A DNA stretch of 57,230 nt from assembly GCF_001434535.1 (NCBI RefSeq), contig NZ_AYYW01000011.1:1-57230 (forward strand), read 5' to 3'. This DNA comes from Ligilactobacillus animalis KCTC 3501 = DSM 20602 (GTDB lineage Bacteria; Bacillota; Bacilli; Lactobacillales; Lactobacillaceae). This document shows, one piece after another, positions 7,513-17,500 of the stretch (within the stretch, counting starts at the first letter, position 1; the number at the start of each line of letters is the position of its first letter). A program made the position numbers and the translations under genes. The notes below the pieces were generated by a model, which worked only from the letters and a program-made list of their open reading frames with translations, made no database searches and was not told the DNA's origin.

Positions 7513-8463
7513 TTAAAATTCATAATCACTGTCTTGCATAGCTTCCACGTTACCAAGTAAGTAACCATTACCAACTTGAGAGAAGAAGTCATGATTGGAA
7601 GTCGAAGTTGAGATCCCGTTCATAACGACAGGGTTAACATCTTCGGCTGTATCTGGGAAGAGCGGATCCATTCCTAGATTCATCAAAGCTTTGTTGGCAT
7701 TATAGCGCAAGAAAGTCAAAACATCATCGACCCAGCCAACTTGATCATAGAGGAGATGGGTGTATTTTTCTTCATTTTCGTAGAGATCATACAAAAGTTC
7801 ATACATCCAACCTTTGAATTCTTCTTGTTCAGTTTCACTCAACTCGTTAAAGCCCAATTGGAACTTGTAACCAATATAAGTTCCGTGAACAGATTCGTCA
7901 CGTAAGATCAACTTGATGATCTCCGCCACGTTAGCGAGTTTATTATGCCCCAACCAATAGAGTGGCGTGTAAAAACCAGAGTAAAAGAGGAATGTTTCCA
8001 AGAATACGGAAGCGACTTTCTTTTGCAAAGGTGTTCCGTTTTGGTAGATATCATTGATCTTTTGCGCCTTGTATTGCAAGATCTCATTTGAATCGGTCCA
8101 AGCAAAGATCTCTTCGATCTCTTTAGGTGTATTCAAAGTTGAAAAGATCGAGGAGTAACTCTTAGCGTGTACTGATTCCATAAACTCAATATTGTTGAAG
8201 ACGGCTTCTTCTTGTTGTGTCCGGATATCTTTTTTAAGCACTGCGACCCCATCTTGAGATTGCAAAGTATCCAATAATGTTAAGCCCCCAAAGACTTTAG
8301 CAACGACATCTTTATCAGCCTCGGAAAATTCCCGCCAGTCCGCTAAGTCGTTTGAAAGGGGGATCCGAGTATCCAACCAAAATTGTTCGGTCAATTTTTC
8401 CCAAGTTGCTTTATCGATCTGGTCTTCTAAATTGTTCCAGTTGATTGCTTTATAGTTTTCCAT
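7513..8463 (-). CDS. nrdF: Class Ib ribonucleotide reductase, beta subunit NrdF
   Basis: The 316-residue small subunit houses the dimetal centre and tyrosyl radical used by NrdE. The ferritin-like helices are visible, including FNNIEFMESVHAKSYSSIFS (E and H metal ligands) and LRDESVHGTYIGYKFQLGF (second E-x2-H). It ends in DSDYEF, the expected C-terminal tail that docks in the large subunit. It lies 15 bases downstream of nrdE in the nrdHIEF operon and shares a bidirectional palindrome with the convergent MFS gene. Confidence 0.95.
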   Translation of the reverse strand: MENYKAINWNNLEDQIDKATWEKLTEQFWLDTRIPLSNDLADWREFSEADKDVVAKVFGGLTLLDTLQSQDGVAVLKKDIRTQQEEAVFNNIEFMESVHAKSYSSIFSTLNTPKEIEEIFAWTDSNEILQYKAQKINDIYQNGTPLQKKVASVFLETFLFYSGFYTPLYWLGHNKLANVAEIIKLILRDESVHGTYIGYKFQLGFNELSETEQEEFKGWMYELLYDLYENEEKYTHLLYDQVGWVDDVLTFLRYNANKALMNLGMDPLFPDTAEDVNPVVMNGISTSTSNHDFFSQVGNGYLLGNVEAMQDSDYEF

Positions 8464-8478
8464 TTTCCAAATACCTCG

Positions 8479-10650
8479 CTAAATTACACAGCTTTCGCAT
8501 TCGTTGACCCCGACTTCATCTTGTGTATCGGTAAACGTGCGGACATAGTAGATCGATTTGATCTGTTTATGATGAGCATAGTTACGTAGGATCGAGAGGT
8601 CACGGGTCGTAATCTTATCAGTCCGACCATTCTTCCATTCATAAAGCCCGGCTGGGATCGAGGAACGCATAAAGAGCGTCAAACTCATCCCTTGATCAAC
8701 ATGTTGTTGTGCGGCTGCATAAGTATCGATCACTTTACGCATGTCTAGATCGTAAGCCGAAGTGTAGTATGGTAAAGTTTCGTTTGAAAGATATGGTGCG
8801 GGATAATAAATTTTACCGATCTTTCTTTCTTGGCGTTCTTCGATCTTGTTGATGATCGGTTGCAGTGAGGCAGTCGTATCATTGATATATGAGATCGAGC
8901 CATTTGGTGCGACGGCTAAGCGATTTTGATGGTAAAGGCCATCTTGTTTGACTGCTTGACTCAATTTTTCCCAATCGGCTTTAGTTGGAATGAAGATATC
9001 TTTGAATAGCGCTTTGACTTTTTCAGAATGTGGTGTAAAGTCTTCAGTCAAATACTTGGTGAAGTATTTACCATTGGCATAATCACTCTCTTCAAAACCA
9101 ACAAAGCTAGTTTGGCGTTCTTTAGCGATCTTGTTGGAAGCAACTAAGGTCCAGTAGTTGAGCAACATGAAGTATAAGCTGGTAAATTCCAAAGCTTCTG
9201 GTGAACCATAGTGCATTTGGTTTTTAGCTAAAAAGGCATGTAAGCCCATAGCGCCAAGCCCGATCGTGTGCGCTTGGCGGTTGCCGTGTTGCACGGATGG
9301 CACGACATCGATATCTGAATGATCGGTCACAAAGGTCAAGGCCCGTGTCATGGCTTCGACAGACCGACCAAAATCAGGGGAGTCCATCAAGTTAGCAATA
9401 TTGGTCGAGCCTAAGTTACAGCTGATATCAGTTCCTAAAACATCATAGCCTTGTTGATTGTTGACTAAAGATGGTGTTTGAACTTGCAAGATCTCCGAGC
9501 AGAGGTTGCTGGTGATGATCTTACCTTTGATCGGGTTAGCCTTATTAGCTGTATCGACATTGACAACATAAGGATAGCCAGATTCTTGTTGTAATTTTGA
9601 GATCTCTTCTTCGAGCAAGCGAGCAGAGATCTTCTTTTTAGCGATATCAGGATCGTTGACCAGATTATCGTATTCGGCTGTAATATCGACGTAAGAGAAC
9701 GGTGTACCGTATTTTCTTTCGACATCATATGGGTCAAAGAGATACATATCGGCGTTTTGCTTGGCTAATTCGTAGAACTTATCCGGCACGAGCACACCTA
9801 AGGAGAGTGTCTTGACCCGGATCTTTTCATCGGCATTTTCTTTTTTGGAAGCTAAAAAGTCGATGATGTCGGGATGGAAAACATTCAGATAAACGACCCC
9901 AGCCCCTTGACGTTGGCCTAACTGATTGGAGTAAGAAAAACTATCTTCGAGTAATTTCATGACAGGTACGACCCCAGAAGCTGCGCCCTTGATCCCTTTG
10001 ATCGGTGCGCCAGCTGAACGCAGGTTACTCAAGGTGATCCCAACGCCACCACCGATCCGTGAGAGTTGAAGGGCGGAGTTGATCACGCGGCCGATCGAAT
10101 TCATATCATCAGTAACTTGTAAAACAAAACAAGAAACTAATTCACCGCGGCGAGCCCGCCCAGCATTCAAAAAGCTTGGTGTTGCTGGTTGATAGCGTTG
10201 GTGAACGATCTCATCAGCTAGTTGCAGCGCTAATTGTTCATCGCCATCAGCAAAGTACAAAGCATTGATCGCTGCACGATCGATGAAACTTTCCAAGTAA
10301 TAACTACCATCATCGGTTTTTAGCGCATATTGGGTATAAAACTTGTAAGCTGCCATAAAGGTCTTGAAACGAAAATCAGCTGCTTCTAATTGCGCATAGA
10401 GCTTTTCGATGAAGGCAAAATCGTATTTTTGGATAAATTGTGTTTCAAGATAATTATTGTCTAGTAAATAGTCAAAGCGTTCTTTAAGTGAAGCAAAGGT
10501 CATCGTATTAGGAATGACGTTTTCCTTGAAAAAGGCGCTCAAAGCTGCTTTGTCTTGGTCGAGTTGGATCTGACCGTTTAAAGGAATATTGACTCGGTTG
10601 TTTAGGTCGTAGTACGTAACATTGTTGATATCGATATCTTTAAGACTCAA
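8479..10650 (-). CDS. nrdE: Class Ib ribonucleotide reductase, alpha subunit NrdE
   Basis: This 723-residue large subunit reduces ribonucleoside diphosphates. Visible landmarks are PATPSFLNAGRARRGELVSC (active-site Cys), the radical-site NLCSEI, the P-loop-like VAPNGSISYIN, and the C-terminal redox pair in NECESCVI that is re-reduced by NrdH. It lacks an N-terminal ATP cone, as usual for class Ib. Its start overlaps the end of nrdI by 11 bases, indicating translational coupling, and nrdF follows after 15 bases. Confidence 0.96.
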   Translation of the reverse strand: MSLKDIDINNVTYYDLNNRVNIPLNGQIQLDQDKAALSAFFKENVIPNTMTFASLKERFDYLLDNNYLETQFIQKYDFAFIEKLYAQLEAADFRFKTFMAAYKFYTQYALKTDDGSYYLESFIDRAAINALYFADGDEQLALQLADEIVHQRYQPATPSFLNAGRARRGELVSCFVLQVTDDMNSIGRVINSALQLSRIGGGVGITLSNLRSAGAPIKGIKGAASGVVPVMKLLEDSFSYSNQLGQRQGAGVVYLNVFHPDIIDFLASKKENADEKIRVKTLSLGVLVPDKFYELAKQNADMYLFDPYDVERKYGTPFSYVDITAEYDNLVNDPDIAKKKISARLLEEEISKLQQESGYPYVVNVDTANKANPIKGKIITSNLCSEILQVQTPSLVNNQQGYDVLGTDISCNLGSTNIANLMDSPDFGRSVEAMTRALTFVTDHSDIDVVPSVQHGNRQAHTIGLGAMGLHAFLAKNQMHYGSPEALEFTSLYFMLLNYWTLVASNKIAKERQTSFVGFEESDYANGKYFTKYLTEDFTPHSEKVKALFKDIFIPTKADWEKLSQAVKQDGLYHQNRLAVAPNGSISYINDTTASLQPIINKIEERQERKIGKIYYPAPYLSNETLPYYTSAYDLDMRKVIDTYAAAQQHVDQGMSLTLFMRSSIPAGLYEWKNGRTDKITTRDLSILRNYAHHKQIKSIYYVRTFTDTQDEVGVNECESCVI

Positions 10651-11014
10651 GTTTATTCACCGCTTCCTTGAAATTTTGGACGTCTGTGGGTGTTCCATTG
10701 AATTCAAACGAATAGATCACTGGAACATTAAACTTTTTAGACAAGTTTTTAGCTGTAAAAATAAATAACTCTGCAAAATTACGGTTGCCGGTCCCGACGA
10801 TCCCTTTTAATGATGCAGCGTTATTTGCGTATTCTAAAAATTCAGTCACAGGGTAAGTGATCTCGTCTTCATAAGTCGGTACGATCAAGACGAAAGGTTC
10901 ATTTACCATAAAAAGTGGGTCCACTGGATCGATCTCAGTGGCATCGACGGTAGGCCCAAGTTTTTTGATGAAGCGTCGGGTCTGCCCGGTGACGCTAAAA
11001 TAGATTATTTTCAT
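10640..11014 (-). CDS. nrdI: NrdI flavodoxin-like activator of NrdF
   Basis: This 124-residue flavodoxin-like protein supplies oxidant for assembling the Mn(III)2-tyrosyl radical cofactor of NrdF. The N-terminal FSVTGQTRRFI is the FMN phosphate loop (S/T-x-T-G-x-T pattern), and GNRNFAELF is the flavin-side loop GTGNRNF typical of NrdI. The start ATG overlaps the nrdH stop by four bases (ATGA), and its 3' end overlaps nrdE, so the operon is tightly coupled. Confidence 0.93.
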   Translation of the reverse strand: MKIIYFSVTGQTRRFIKKLGPTVDATEIDPVDPLFMVNEPFVLIVPTYEDEITYPVTEFLEYANNAASLKGIVGTGNRNFAELFIFTAKNLSKKFNVPVIYSFEFNGTPTDVQNFKEAVNKLES

Positions 11015-11241
11015 TGAGCTGCCAGCTTCTTTAAGAGATCAGGCCGAAAACCATTGATGATCGGTGCGTGATCTTGTTCTAAAACTGGAACTGTGCGTAA
11101 ACCTTTTTCTTTTAGGTAGTTGATATATTCTGGATGATCGGAGATATTATGTTCTCCAAATTCAATATTATTCTCCATTAAAAACTTCTTGGTCATCTTG
11201 CATTGGATGCAATTATCTTTGGTATATAGATCTAAAGCCAT
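11011..11241 (-). CDS. nrdH: Glutaredoxin-like electron donor NrdH
   Basis: The 76-residue thioredoxin-fold protein reduces the C-terminal cysteines of NrdE. It has the active-site C-x2-C as NCIQCKMTKKFL near the N-terminus, the TVPVL cis-proline segment, and the GFRPDLL element near the C-terminus found in NrdH. The ATG follows AAGGGG by a suitable distance. It is the first gene of nrdHIEF, preceded by a promoter overlapping NrdR-like sites. Confidence 0.93.
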   Translation of the reverse strand: MALDLYTKDNCIQCKMTKKFLMENNIEFGEHNISDHPEYINYLKEKGLRTVPVLEQDHAPIINGFRPDLLKKLAAQ

Positions 11242-11276
11242 CAGAATAAAACCCCTTCTAATTTGATTGTGATATC

Positions 11277-11282
11277 AGTATA
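11277..11282 (-). promoter_or_regulatory. Extended -10 promoter of nrdHIEF
   Basis: On the minus strand TGGTATACT forms an extended -10 (TATACT complement at 11277-11282), about 36 bases ahead of the nrdH start. The NrdR-like boxes lie immediately upstream. Confidence 0.55.
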
Positions 11283-11291
11283 CCACAATTT

Positions 11292-11340
11292 ATACAACAT
11301 GTAGTATAAATTTTGCTCTGCTAATCGCTAGATATTGTGT
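11292..11340 (-). promoter_or_regulatory. Tandem NrdR-like boxes upstream of nrdHIEF
   Basis: Minus-strand ACACAATATCTAGCGA (11325-11340) matches 13 of 16 positions of the NrdR consensus acaCwATATaTwGtgt, and ATACTACATGTTGTAT (11292-11307) matches about 12. They are centred 33 bp apart, close to three helical turns, which is the expected geometry for cooperative NrdR binding. NrdR represses reductase genes when dATP is high. The nrdR gene itself is not in the window. Confidence 0.65.
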
Positions 11341-11357
11341 CATTGGCTCAACCACGC

Positions 11358-11391
11358 AAAAAACGGACTCAAAATTTTTTTGAGTCCGTAA
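11358..11391 (-). terminator. Terminator of the first apf-like gene
   Basis: The minus strand has ACGGACTCAA and TTGAGTCCGT as stem arms, followed by TTTTTT. It separates the apf-like gene from the nrd promoter. Confidence 0.85.
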
Positions 11392-11416
11392 AGTGTAAAG
11401 TTATATTTAACTGATA

Positions 11417-11995
11417 TTAGTACCAGCCGTTAGCAAGCCAAAATGACTTAGCTGCTTGCCAAGAACCGTAACGATTTGCAACATAGTTATCAGCTACACG
11501 TTCTTGGTTTTCTGGGGAGTAATCTCCACCAAGGTAAGAGTTAGTCAATTGATATTTACCATAGTAACGGCCGTTTTGAGCGGTATAAGAACCACCTGAT
11601 TCAACATTAGCGATCCAAGCTTTAGCACTTGCTTCAGCATCGCTTGATGGAGTTTGTGGAGCAGTTGTTTGCACTTGTTGTGTTTGCTGTTGTGCAGGTT
11701 GTGCTTCTTGGACTTGAGTTTGAGCTTGTGGAGCTGCTTGTGCTGGTTGTTGAGCAGCTTGTGAAGCAGCTAAAACGTTGCTACCAAATTCTAAGCGTTG
11801 ACCAACGAAGATCAAGTTTACATCTTGTAATTTGTTAGCTTGTTGGATCGCATCAATCGTTGTATTGTATTTAAGGGCTAATTCAGATACTGTATCGCCA
11901 GCTTTAACGATAATTTCATCGGCATTTGCTGTTTGGCCCAATGCAACTAAACCAGATAACGCGGCAGCTCCCGTAATAACTTTCTTCATTTCCAT
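11417..11995 (-). CDS. Apf-like secreted LysM protein (aggregation-promoting factor family)
   Basis: This 192-residue secreted protein has a signal peptide ending near QTANADE, one LysM domain (about residues 27-70, IIVKAGDTVSELALKYNTT) for peptidoglycan binding, an Ala/Gln-rich linker, and a C-terminal transglycosylase-like Apf domain (AKAWIANVESGGSYTA ... RYGSWQAAKSFWLANGWY). Apf proteins are abundant, non-covalently wall-attached proteins of lactobacilli implicated in aggregation and cell shape. A paralogue lies at 48492-49205. A GGAGAG Shine-Dalgarno precedes the ATG. Its minus-strand -10 candidate TATACT (complement of 12057-12062) implies a leader of about 60 bases. Confidence 0.88.
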   Translation of the reverse strand: MEMKKVITGAAALSGLVALGQTANADEIIVKAGDTVSELALKYNTTIDAIQQANKLQDVNLIFVGQRLEFGSNVLAASQAAQQPAQAAPQAQTQVQEAQPAQQQTQQVQTTAPQTPSSDAEASAKAWIANVESGGSYTAQNGRYYGKYQLTNSYLGGDYSPENQERVADNYVANRYGSWQAAKSFWLANGWY

Positions 11996-12193
11996 AAGTA
12001 AACTCTCCTTAAAAAAATATTTAATATTTACTTGCTTTTCATTTATCTACACTAGCAGTATACATTTTTTATATAACATACATATTCCGATAAAATTACA
12101 ATTTGTCACGTTTATGTAACAAACAGATTAATTATTGTCAAATTCCACAAAAATAGAATCTATATGGGAAAATAAAGCATCTTTTTGAATTTT

Positions 12194-12217
12194 ACTTTTT
12201 AAGTTATACTTAAAAGT
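12194..12217. promoter_or_regulatory. ackA promoter region with inverted repeat
   Basis: The near-palindrome ACTTTTTAAGT/ACTTAAAAGT encloses the -10-like TATACT (12205-12210), 25 bases before ackA. It could be a repressor site or simply a hairpin in the early transcript; the -35 is poor. Confidence 0.4.
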
Positions 12218-12234
12218 ATCGGAGGTGTGCAGAA

Positions 12235-13410
12235 ATGCCTAAAATTTTGTTAATGAATGCCGGAAGTTCATCAGTTAAATGGAAACTATTTGAATTGACC
12301 GATGAATCAGTCGTCGCTAAGGGCTTGGTAGAGCGGATGTTAGCTCCAGGTTCAAAGTTTGAGATCAAATATGGAGATCAGACATATCAAGAAATACAAG
12401 ATAACCTATCTTATGAAAAAGCGGCTGAAATGATCATTGAAAAGATCCAAGAGTTAGAGATCACATCTTTAGCTGACATTAAATGTGTTGGTCACCGTGT
12501 CGTAGCTGGAGGAACTAAATTCACGCAAGCTACTAAGATGGATCAAGCAGCGATCAAAGAAGTCTTAGCTTTGAGTGACCATGCTCCATTACATAATCCA
12601 ATGGAAGCAAAATACATCGAATTGATGCAACAAGTCATGCCCGATACGCCCCAATATGCGGTCTTTGACAGCCAGTTCTTTACACAAATGCCAGAAGAAA
12701 ATGCGATCTTTAGTTTGCCATATGAATTGACGCAAAAATATGGGATCAGACGTTATGGTGAACACGGGATCAGTCATGAATATTTGGCACAAAAGACAGC
12801 TGATCTTTTAGAAAAACCGTTGGCTGATCTTAAATTGATAACTTTGCACTTGGGGAGTGGCTCATCTGTTTCAGCTGTTAAAGATGGAAAAGCCTTTGCT
12901 AGTTCGATGGGATTCACGCCTTTGACCGGACTAACGATGGGGACCCGAGCTGGGGATGTTGATCCTTCAATCGTGCTATTTTTAATGAAGAAACTCGATA
13001 AAACAGCCGATGAAGTTCTTGAGCTCTTTAACCAAAAGTCAGGGCTATTAGGATTGTCAGGCTATTCGGATGACATGCGTGATATCAAAGCTAATCAAGC
13101 TGATCAACGTTGCAAGTTAGCTTTAGATGTTTACCTAAATAAGATCGTGTCATATGTCGGAAGTTATTTTGCCCAATTAGGTGGGGCCGATGTGTTGGTC
13201 TTTGCCGGTGGGATCGGGGAAAACAACCCATGGTTACGCGCTGATGTTTGCCAACGCTTAGCTTGTTTAGGCGTTCAATTAGACCAAGAGCTAAATGAAG
13301 CTAACCATGAAGGTGTGATCTCCACGGAAACTTCAAAAGTCAAAGTGATGCTAGTTCCAACTAACGAAGAGCTCGCAATGGTCCAACAGATCAAGGCCCA
13401 ACTGGACTAA
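12235..13410 (+). CDS. ackA: Acetate kinase
   Basis: The 391-residue enzyme interconverts acetyl phosphate plus ADP with acetate plus ATP, the ATP-yielding step of heterolactic and mixed-acid metabolism. Signatures are LMNAGSSSVKWKLFE at the N-terminus (acetate kinase signature 1), GHRVVAGG, and TLHLGSGSSVSAV plus GLTMGTRAGDVDP (signature 2 and active site). GGAGGTG lies at the usual distance from ATG. The next gene, prs, follows after 77 bases with its own -10-like sequences. The partner phosphotransacetylase gene is not adjacent. Confidence 0.95.
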   Translation: MPKILLMNAGSSSVKWKLFELTDESVVAKGLVERMLAPGSKFEIKYGDQTYQEIQDNLSYEKAAEMIIEKIQELEITSLADIKCVGHRVVAGGTKFTQATKMDQAAIKEVLALSDHAPLHNPMEAKYIELMQQVMPDTPQYAVFDSQFFTQMPEENAIFSLPYELTQKYGIRRYGEHGISHEYLAQKTADLLEKPLADLKLITLHLGSGSSVSAVKDGKAFASSMGFTPLTGLTMGTRAGDVDPSIVLFLMKKLDKTADEVLELFNQKSGLLGLSGYSDDMRDIKANQADQRCKLALDVYLNKIVSYVGSYFAQLGGADVLVFAGGIGENNPWLRADVCQRLACLGVQLDQELNEANHEGVISTETSKVKVMLVPTNEELAMVQQIKAQLD

Positions 13411-13487
13411 TAATATGTTATAATCAACATATACTGTGTCTCTAATAATTAAGCTGAACGGCAATTAGACAAAATCTGGAGGAATTT

Positions 13488-14459
13488 ATGGAAAAAATGC
13501 AAGAAAATGCAAATATCAAGTTATTTGCATTGAATTCCAATCAAGCGTTGGCACAAAAGATCGCAGATGAACTGGGGATCAAGTTATGTGATGCTTCAGT
13601 CAAGCATTTCAGTGATGGTGAGATCCAAATCAACATCAATGAAAGTGTGCGTGGAGACGATGTGTTCATCGTGCAATCAGTCGCTGATCCGGTTAATGAA
13701 AACTTTATGGAATTGATGGTCATGATGGATGCATTACGACGCTCCAGTGCTGGTTCGATCAATGCAGTTATTCCTTATTATGGTTATGCACGTGCTGACC
13801 GTAAAGCACGTTCGCGTGAACCGATCACAGCTAAGATGATCGCTAATTTCATCACTTTAGCTGGGGCTGATCGAGTTGTGACCATGGACCTACATGCAGG
13901 CCAGTTACAAGGCTTCTTCAACATTCCAGTGGATCATTTGTTAGCGATCTACGAACAAGCCGCTTACTTTAAGCAAAAAGGCATTTGTGAAGACGTCGTT
14001 GTCGTAGCGCCTGACCATAATAGTGTTAAGGGTGCAAGAAATCTAGCAGATCTCTTGAAAGCACCGATCGCGATCGTTGATAAACGCGATGATGCTCGTT
14101 TAGATATCGAGAATTCTTCGATCATTGGTGATGTCAGTGGCCATAACTGCATCGTCTTTGATGATATGATCGATACTGGTGGTAAGATGGCCGATGCAGC
14201 GGCAGCTTTGGATAAGGCGGGCGCACGTGAGATCTATGCTTGTGCAACGCATCCGGTCTTTTCAGGAAGTGCCGTCGAAGAGTTAGAAGAATCACCATAT
14301 AAAGAAGTTGTGGTAACAGATACGATCGCGATCCCAGAAAACAAGCAATTCTCCAAGCTAAAAGTTTTATCGATCGCACCGATCTTTGCGAAAGCAATTT
14401 CTTTGATCTATCACAATCGTTCGGTAGATAGTTTGTTCAATAACAACGATAATATTTAA
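13488..14459 (+). CDS. prs: Ribose-phosphate pyrophosphokinase (divergent, Prs2-like)
   Basis: The 323-residue protein belongs to the PRPP synthetase family, which makes phosphoribosyl pyrophosphate from ribose 5-phosphate and ATP. The PRPP loop VFDDMIDTGG, the metal site TMDLHAGQLQGFF and the N-terminal FSDGEIQININESVRG are conserved. Two regions depart from classical class I enzymes: PDHGGVTRARK is PDHNSVKGARN, and the catalytic flexible loop KRRP is KRDD. This looks like the second Prs type seen in lactic acid bacteria, so a canonical paralogue may lie elsewhere. GGAGGAA precedes the ATG. Confidence 0.88.
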   Translation: MEKMQENANIKLFALNSNQALAQKIADELGIKLCDASVKHFSDGEIQININESVRGDDVFIVQSVADPVNENFMELMVMMDALRRSSAGSINAVIPYYGYARADRKARSREPITAKMIANFITLAGADRVVTMDLHAGQLQGFFNIPVDHLLAIYEQAAYFKQKGICEDVVVVAPDHNSVKGARNLADLLKAPIAIVDKRDDARLDIENSSIIGDVSGHNCIVFDDMIDTGGKMADAAAALDKAGAREIYACATHPVFSGSAVEELEESPYKEVVVTDTIAIPENKQFSKLKVLSIAPIFAKAISLIYHNRSVDSLFNNNDNI

Positions 14460-14463
14460 TGAA

Positions 14464-14494
14464 AAGGGGTTCTGTTTTAAACAGAGCCTTTTTT
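14464..14494 (+). terminator. Terminator after prs
   Basis: AAGGGGTTCTGTTT and AAACAGAGCCTT pair with almost no loop, followed by TTTTTT. Confidence 0.85.
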
Positions 14495-14503
14495 GTTTTG
14501 CTT

Positions 14504-14512
14504 TGATATAAT
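14504..14512 (+). promoter_or_regulatory. Extended -10 promoter of rexBA
   Basis: TGATATAAT (TATAAT at 14507-14512) lies 34 bases before rexB, just behind the prs terminator. Confidence 0.6.
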
Positions 14513-14546
14513 TGGTGTAAATTACATTTAGAAAGGGAAAAAAGTT

Positions 14547-17500
14547 ATGAGTTTGAATTTTGTGCTAGGCACAGCGGCTAAAGACCACCAGACGTTACTG
14601 TTAGAGCAGATAAAAAACATCAGTCAAACTGATCCTAAAGCCAAAATATATTACATCGTTCCCAATCATATAAAGTTTGCGGCTGAAGTTTCAGTTTTAG
14701 ATCAGTTACGGCAAAGTAGAGATCAAGATCTATTAGCCGCTACGGATATCCAGATCCTTTCTTTTTCACGGTTGGCTTGGTATTTTATGAAAAACGATCC
14801 TAGCTACCAGTTGCCCCGACTATCGGCTGCTGGAGCTAATATGTTGGTCCATAAGATCTTGCGGACTAAAAACGATGAATTGACGATCTTTAAGAGTGAG
14901 CAGACCCAGACTGGCTTTGTGTCACAATTAGCTGGTCAATTGATCGAATTGAGTTTAGCTTTGATCACAAGTGAGGATCTGTGGCATAGTTATGAGATGT
15001 TAGAACAGAGTAAAGATACCGATCTAGTAGCTAAGTTGCACGATCTAAGTATCGTTTATCGGGAATTTGAGCAACATATCCAGGGAAAATACCTTGGAAC
15101 AGCTAATATGCTAGAAGCCTTAGCTAAAAAGTTGGCGCAAAGTGAGCTTAGTCACAGTTATTTTATCTTGGATGGCTTTTCCCAGTTCAACGCCGGCGAA
15201 TATCAGATCATTACTAGTTTATTGCAAAATGCAGAACAAGTGACCGTTTCTTTAGTCTTGGATCGTCCATATGTCCATCATGCTCCAGAAGCAAGTGAGC
15301 TTTTTTACCGCTCAGGTCAAGTGTATTATCGCTTGTATCAGTTAGCACGCCAAGAACATGTTAAAGTCATGGTCGATAGTTTTGCTAAACAAGACCGTGT
15401 CAGTGCTGATCTAGTTACGCTGGAAGACTATTGGATTGCTTCAAATGATCTAAAACCATTTACCTTGACCCCTAAGTTGCAAGGTGATCTCCAACTCATC
15501 GAGGCTGATGATCGTTTAGAAGAAGTTAAATGTTTAGCCACAAAGATCCGCCAGATGGTCTTACTTGAGGGCTATCGTTACCAAGATTTCTTATTATTGA
15601 CGCGCCATCTAGATCCGTATAAAAATATTTTGCAACCGACATTTGAGCAATTTGAGATCCCATTTTTTACCGATCTGCAAAAAAAGATGTCCGATCATCC
15701 CTTGGTCGAATTGATCCAAGCCCTCTTTTTGGTCGAACAGCGCAACTACCGCTATGAAGATATGATGCGCTTGTTGAAGACAGAGTTGTTGTTACCAAAA
15801 TGTGAAGGTAAATTCATGCCATTAGCCGAGTATCGCCAAGCTCTTGATCTAGCCGAAAATCAAGTCCTTAAATTTGGCTACCGTAAAAAGGGATGGTTAG
15901 GTGAAGATTGGGTCTACTATCGGTTTGGAACTAGTGATTTTGGCGCACGAACGAAAAATGAAGATGAGATCACCGCTAAGATCAATCTGATCAAAAATTA
16001 TGTAAAAGAACTCTTGCCACCGTTTTATGCGAAGTTGGCTAAAGCTAGTACCGGAAAAGCTGCTGCCAGTTTGTTATATGAATTTTTAGTCGATGCCGGC
16101 GTAGTTGAACAGTTAGATCTTTGGCGTAAGCAGGCTTTAAAGGCTGGGAAGGTCGATGCTTCAACGCGTGAAGAACAGGTCTGGGGGACTTTTTGTGATC
16201 TTTTAGATGAGTATGTGGAGATCTTAGGTGAGCAGCCATTTGAGCCCCAAGATTTCTTAGATCTGCTCCAAGCAGGTTTTGAAGGAGCAACCTATAGTCA
16301 AGTCCCAACGACTTTGGATCAAGTTGTCATCTCTGAAAGCGGGATGGTCCAACCAAATGACAAAAAAGTCGTCATGCTTTTAGGGGCGACAGATTTAGTG
16401 ATGCCCGACGTTGCTGTCAGTGAAGGGTTATTTTCCGATCATGATAAGGAAATGTTACAGCCGACTCTAAGTGAAACGAGTTACCTACCCGATGATACTG
16501 AACATGTTTTAGCCAATGAGCCTTTTTTGAATTATCTTGCCTTCTTGACGCCGACCCAAAAACTCTTTTTGAGTTATCCGCGAAGTGATAATGATCAGCT
16601 CGATCTCAAATGTTCACCCTATGTTGAGCGGATCAAACAAGCTTTAGAGCTTCCATTGAGCCACGCCCATAAAAATGATGGAACGAGTGATGCTTTAAAT
16701 TATATCGGTACTAAACGGACCACAATGAGTGAACTCATCAAAGTCGAACGTCAAGCGATCACCGAACAGCGGGAATTACCCGAAGTTTGGGATCATCTAT
16801 TCCAAAGCTTTCAACAAGATCCTGCGACTAAACCGTTGTTTGAGCAGTTAAATCGGAGTTTGGACTATAAAAATATTCCTGAGCAACTGACCCCTGAAAG
16901 TGTCAAAGGCTTGTATGGTAAAGAATTAAAGACCTCGATCTCGCGGCTAGAAGACTTTTATGCTAATCCGTATGAATATTTCCTAAAATACGGTTTGGGC
17001 TTAAAAGAACGTGAGATATTTGAGATGAACGCAGCCAATACAGGTGAATACTTCCATACGTTGCTCGATACATTTTTCAAATTGCTCTTAAAAAATGGGC
17101 AAGATCTCAAGTTATTAAAGGGTCCCGAATTTGATGCTTACTTTAGAGAAAGTGTCGAATTGACTAAACGTTTACCACAGTTTAAGATCTTGGATAGTTC
17201 TAACCGAATGCGTTTTTTGGCGCGACAATTGAATGCAGCGGCTAAACAAGTTGGGGGAGCGATCCACAAACAGCGGCAATTCAGCAAGTTAAAGACGATC
17301 CAGACCGAAGCTTTATTTGGACATGTAGGTGAATTATCCGGTCTAGCTGGGCTGCAATTCACCACACCAAATGATCGTTTAGTGACCGTGCGTGGTAAGA
17401 TCGATCGGATCGACGAATTGGTTTTAGGGGATAAGCATTATCTAAGTTTGGTCGATTACAAGTCGAGCGCAAAGAAATTTGACCATGCGAAAGCTTATTT

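Noticed and set aside
11629-11838. Plus-strand ORF inside the first apf-like gene (and similar long ORFs opposite the Gln/Ala repeats at 48660-49073)
   Set aside because: These are antisense shadows of repetitive Ala/Gln-rich coding sequence, with no ribosome binding sites.
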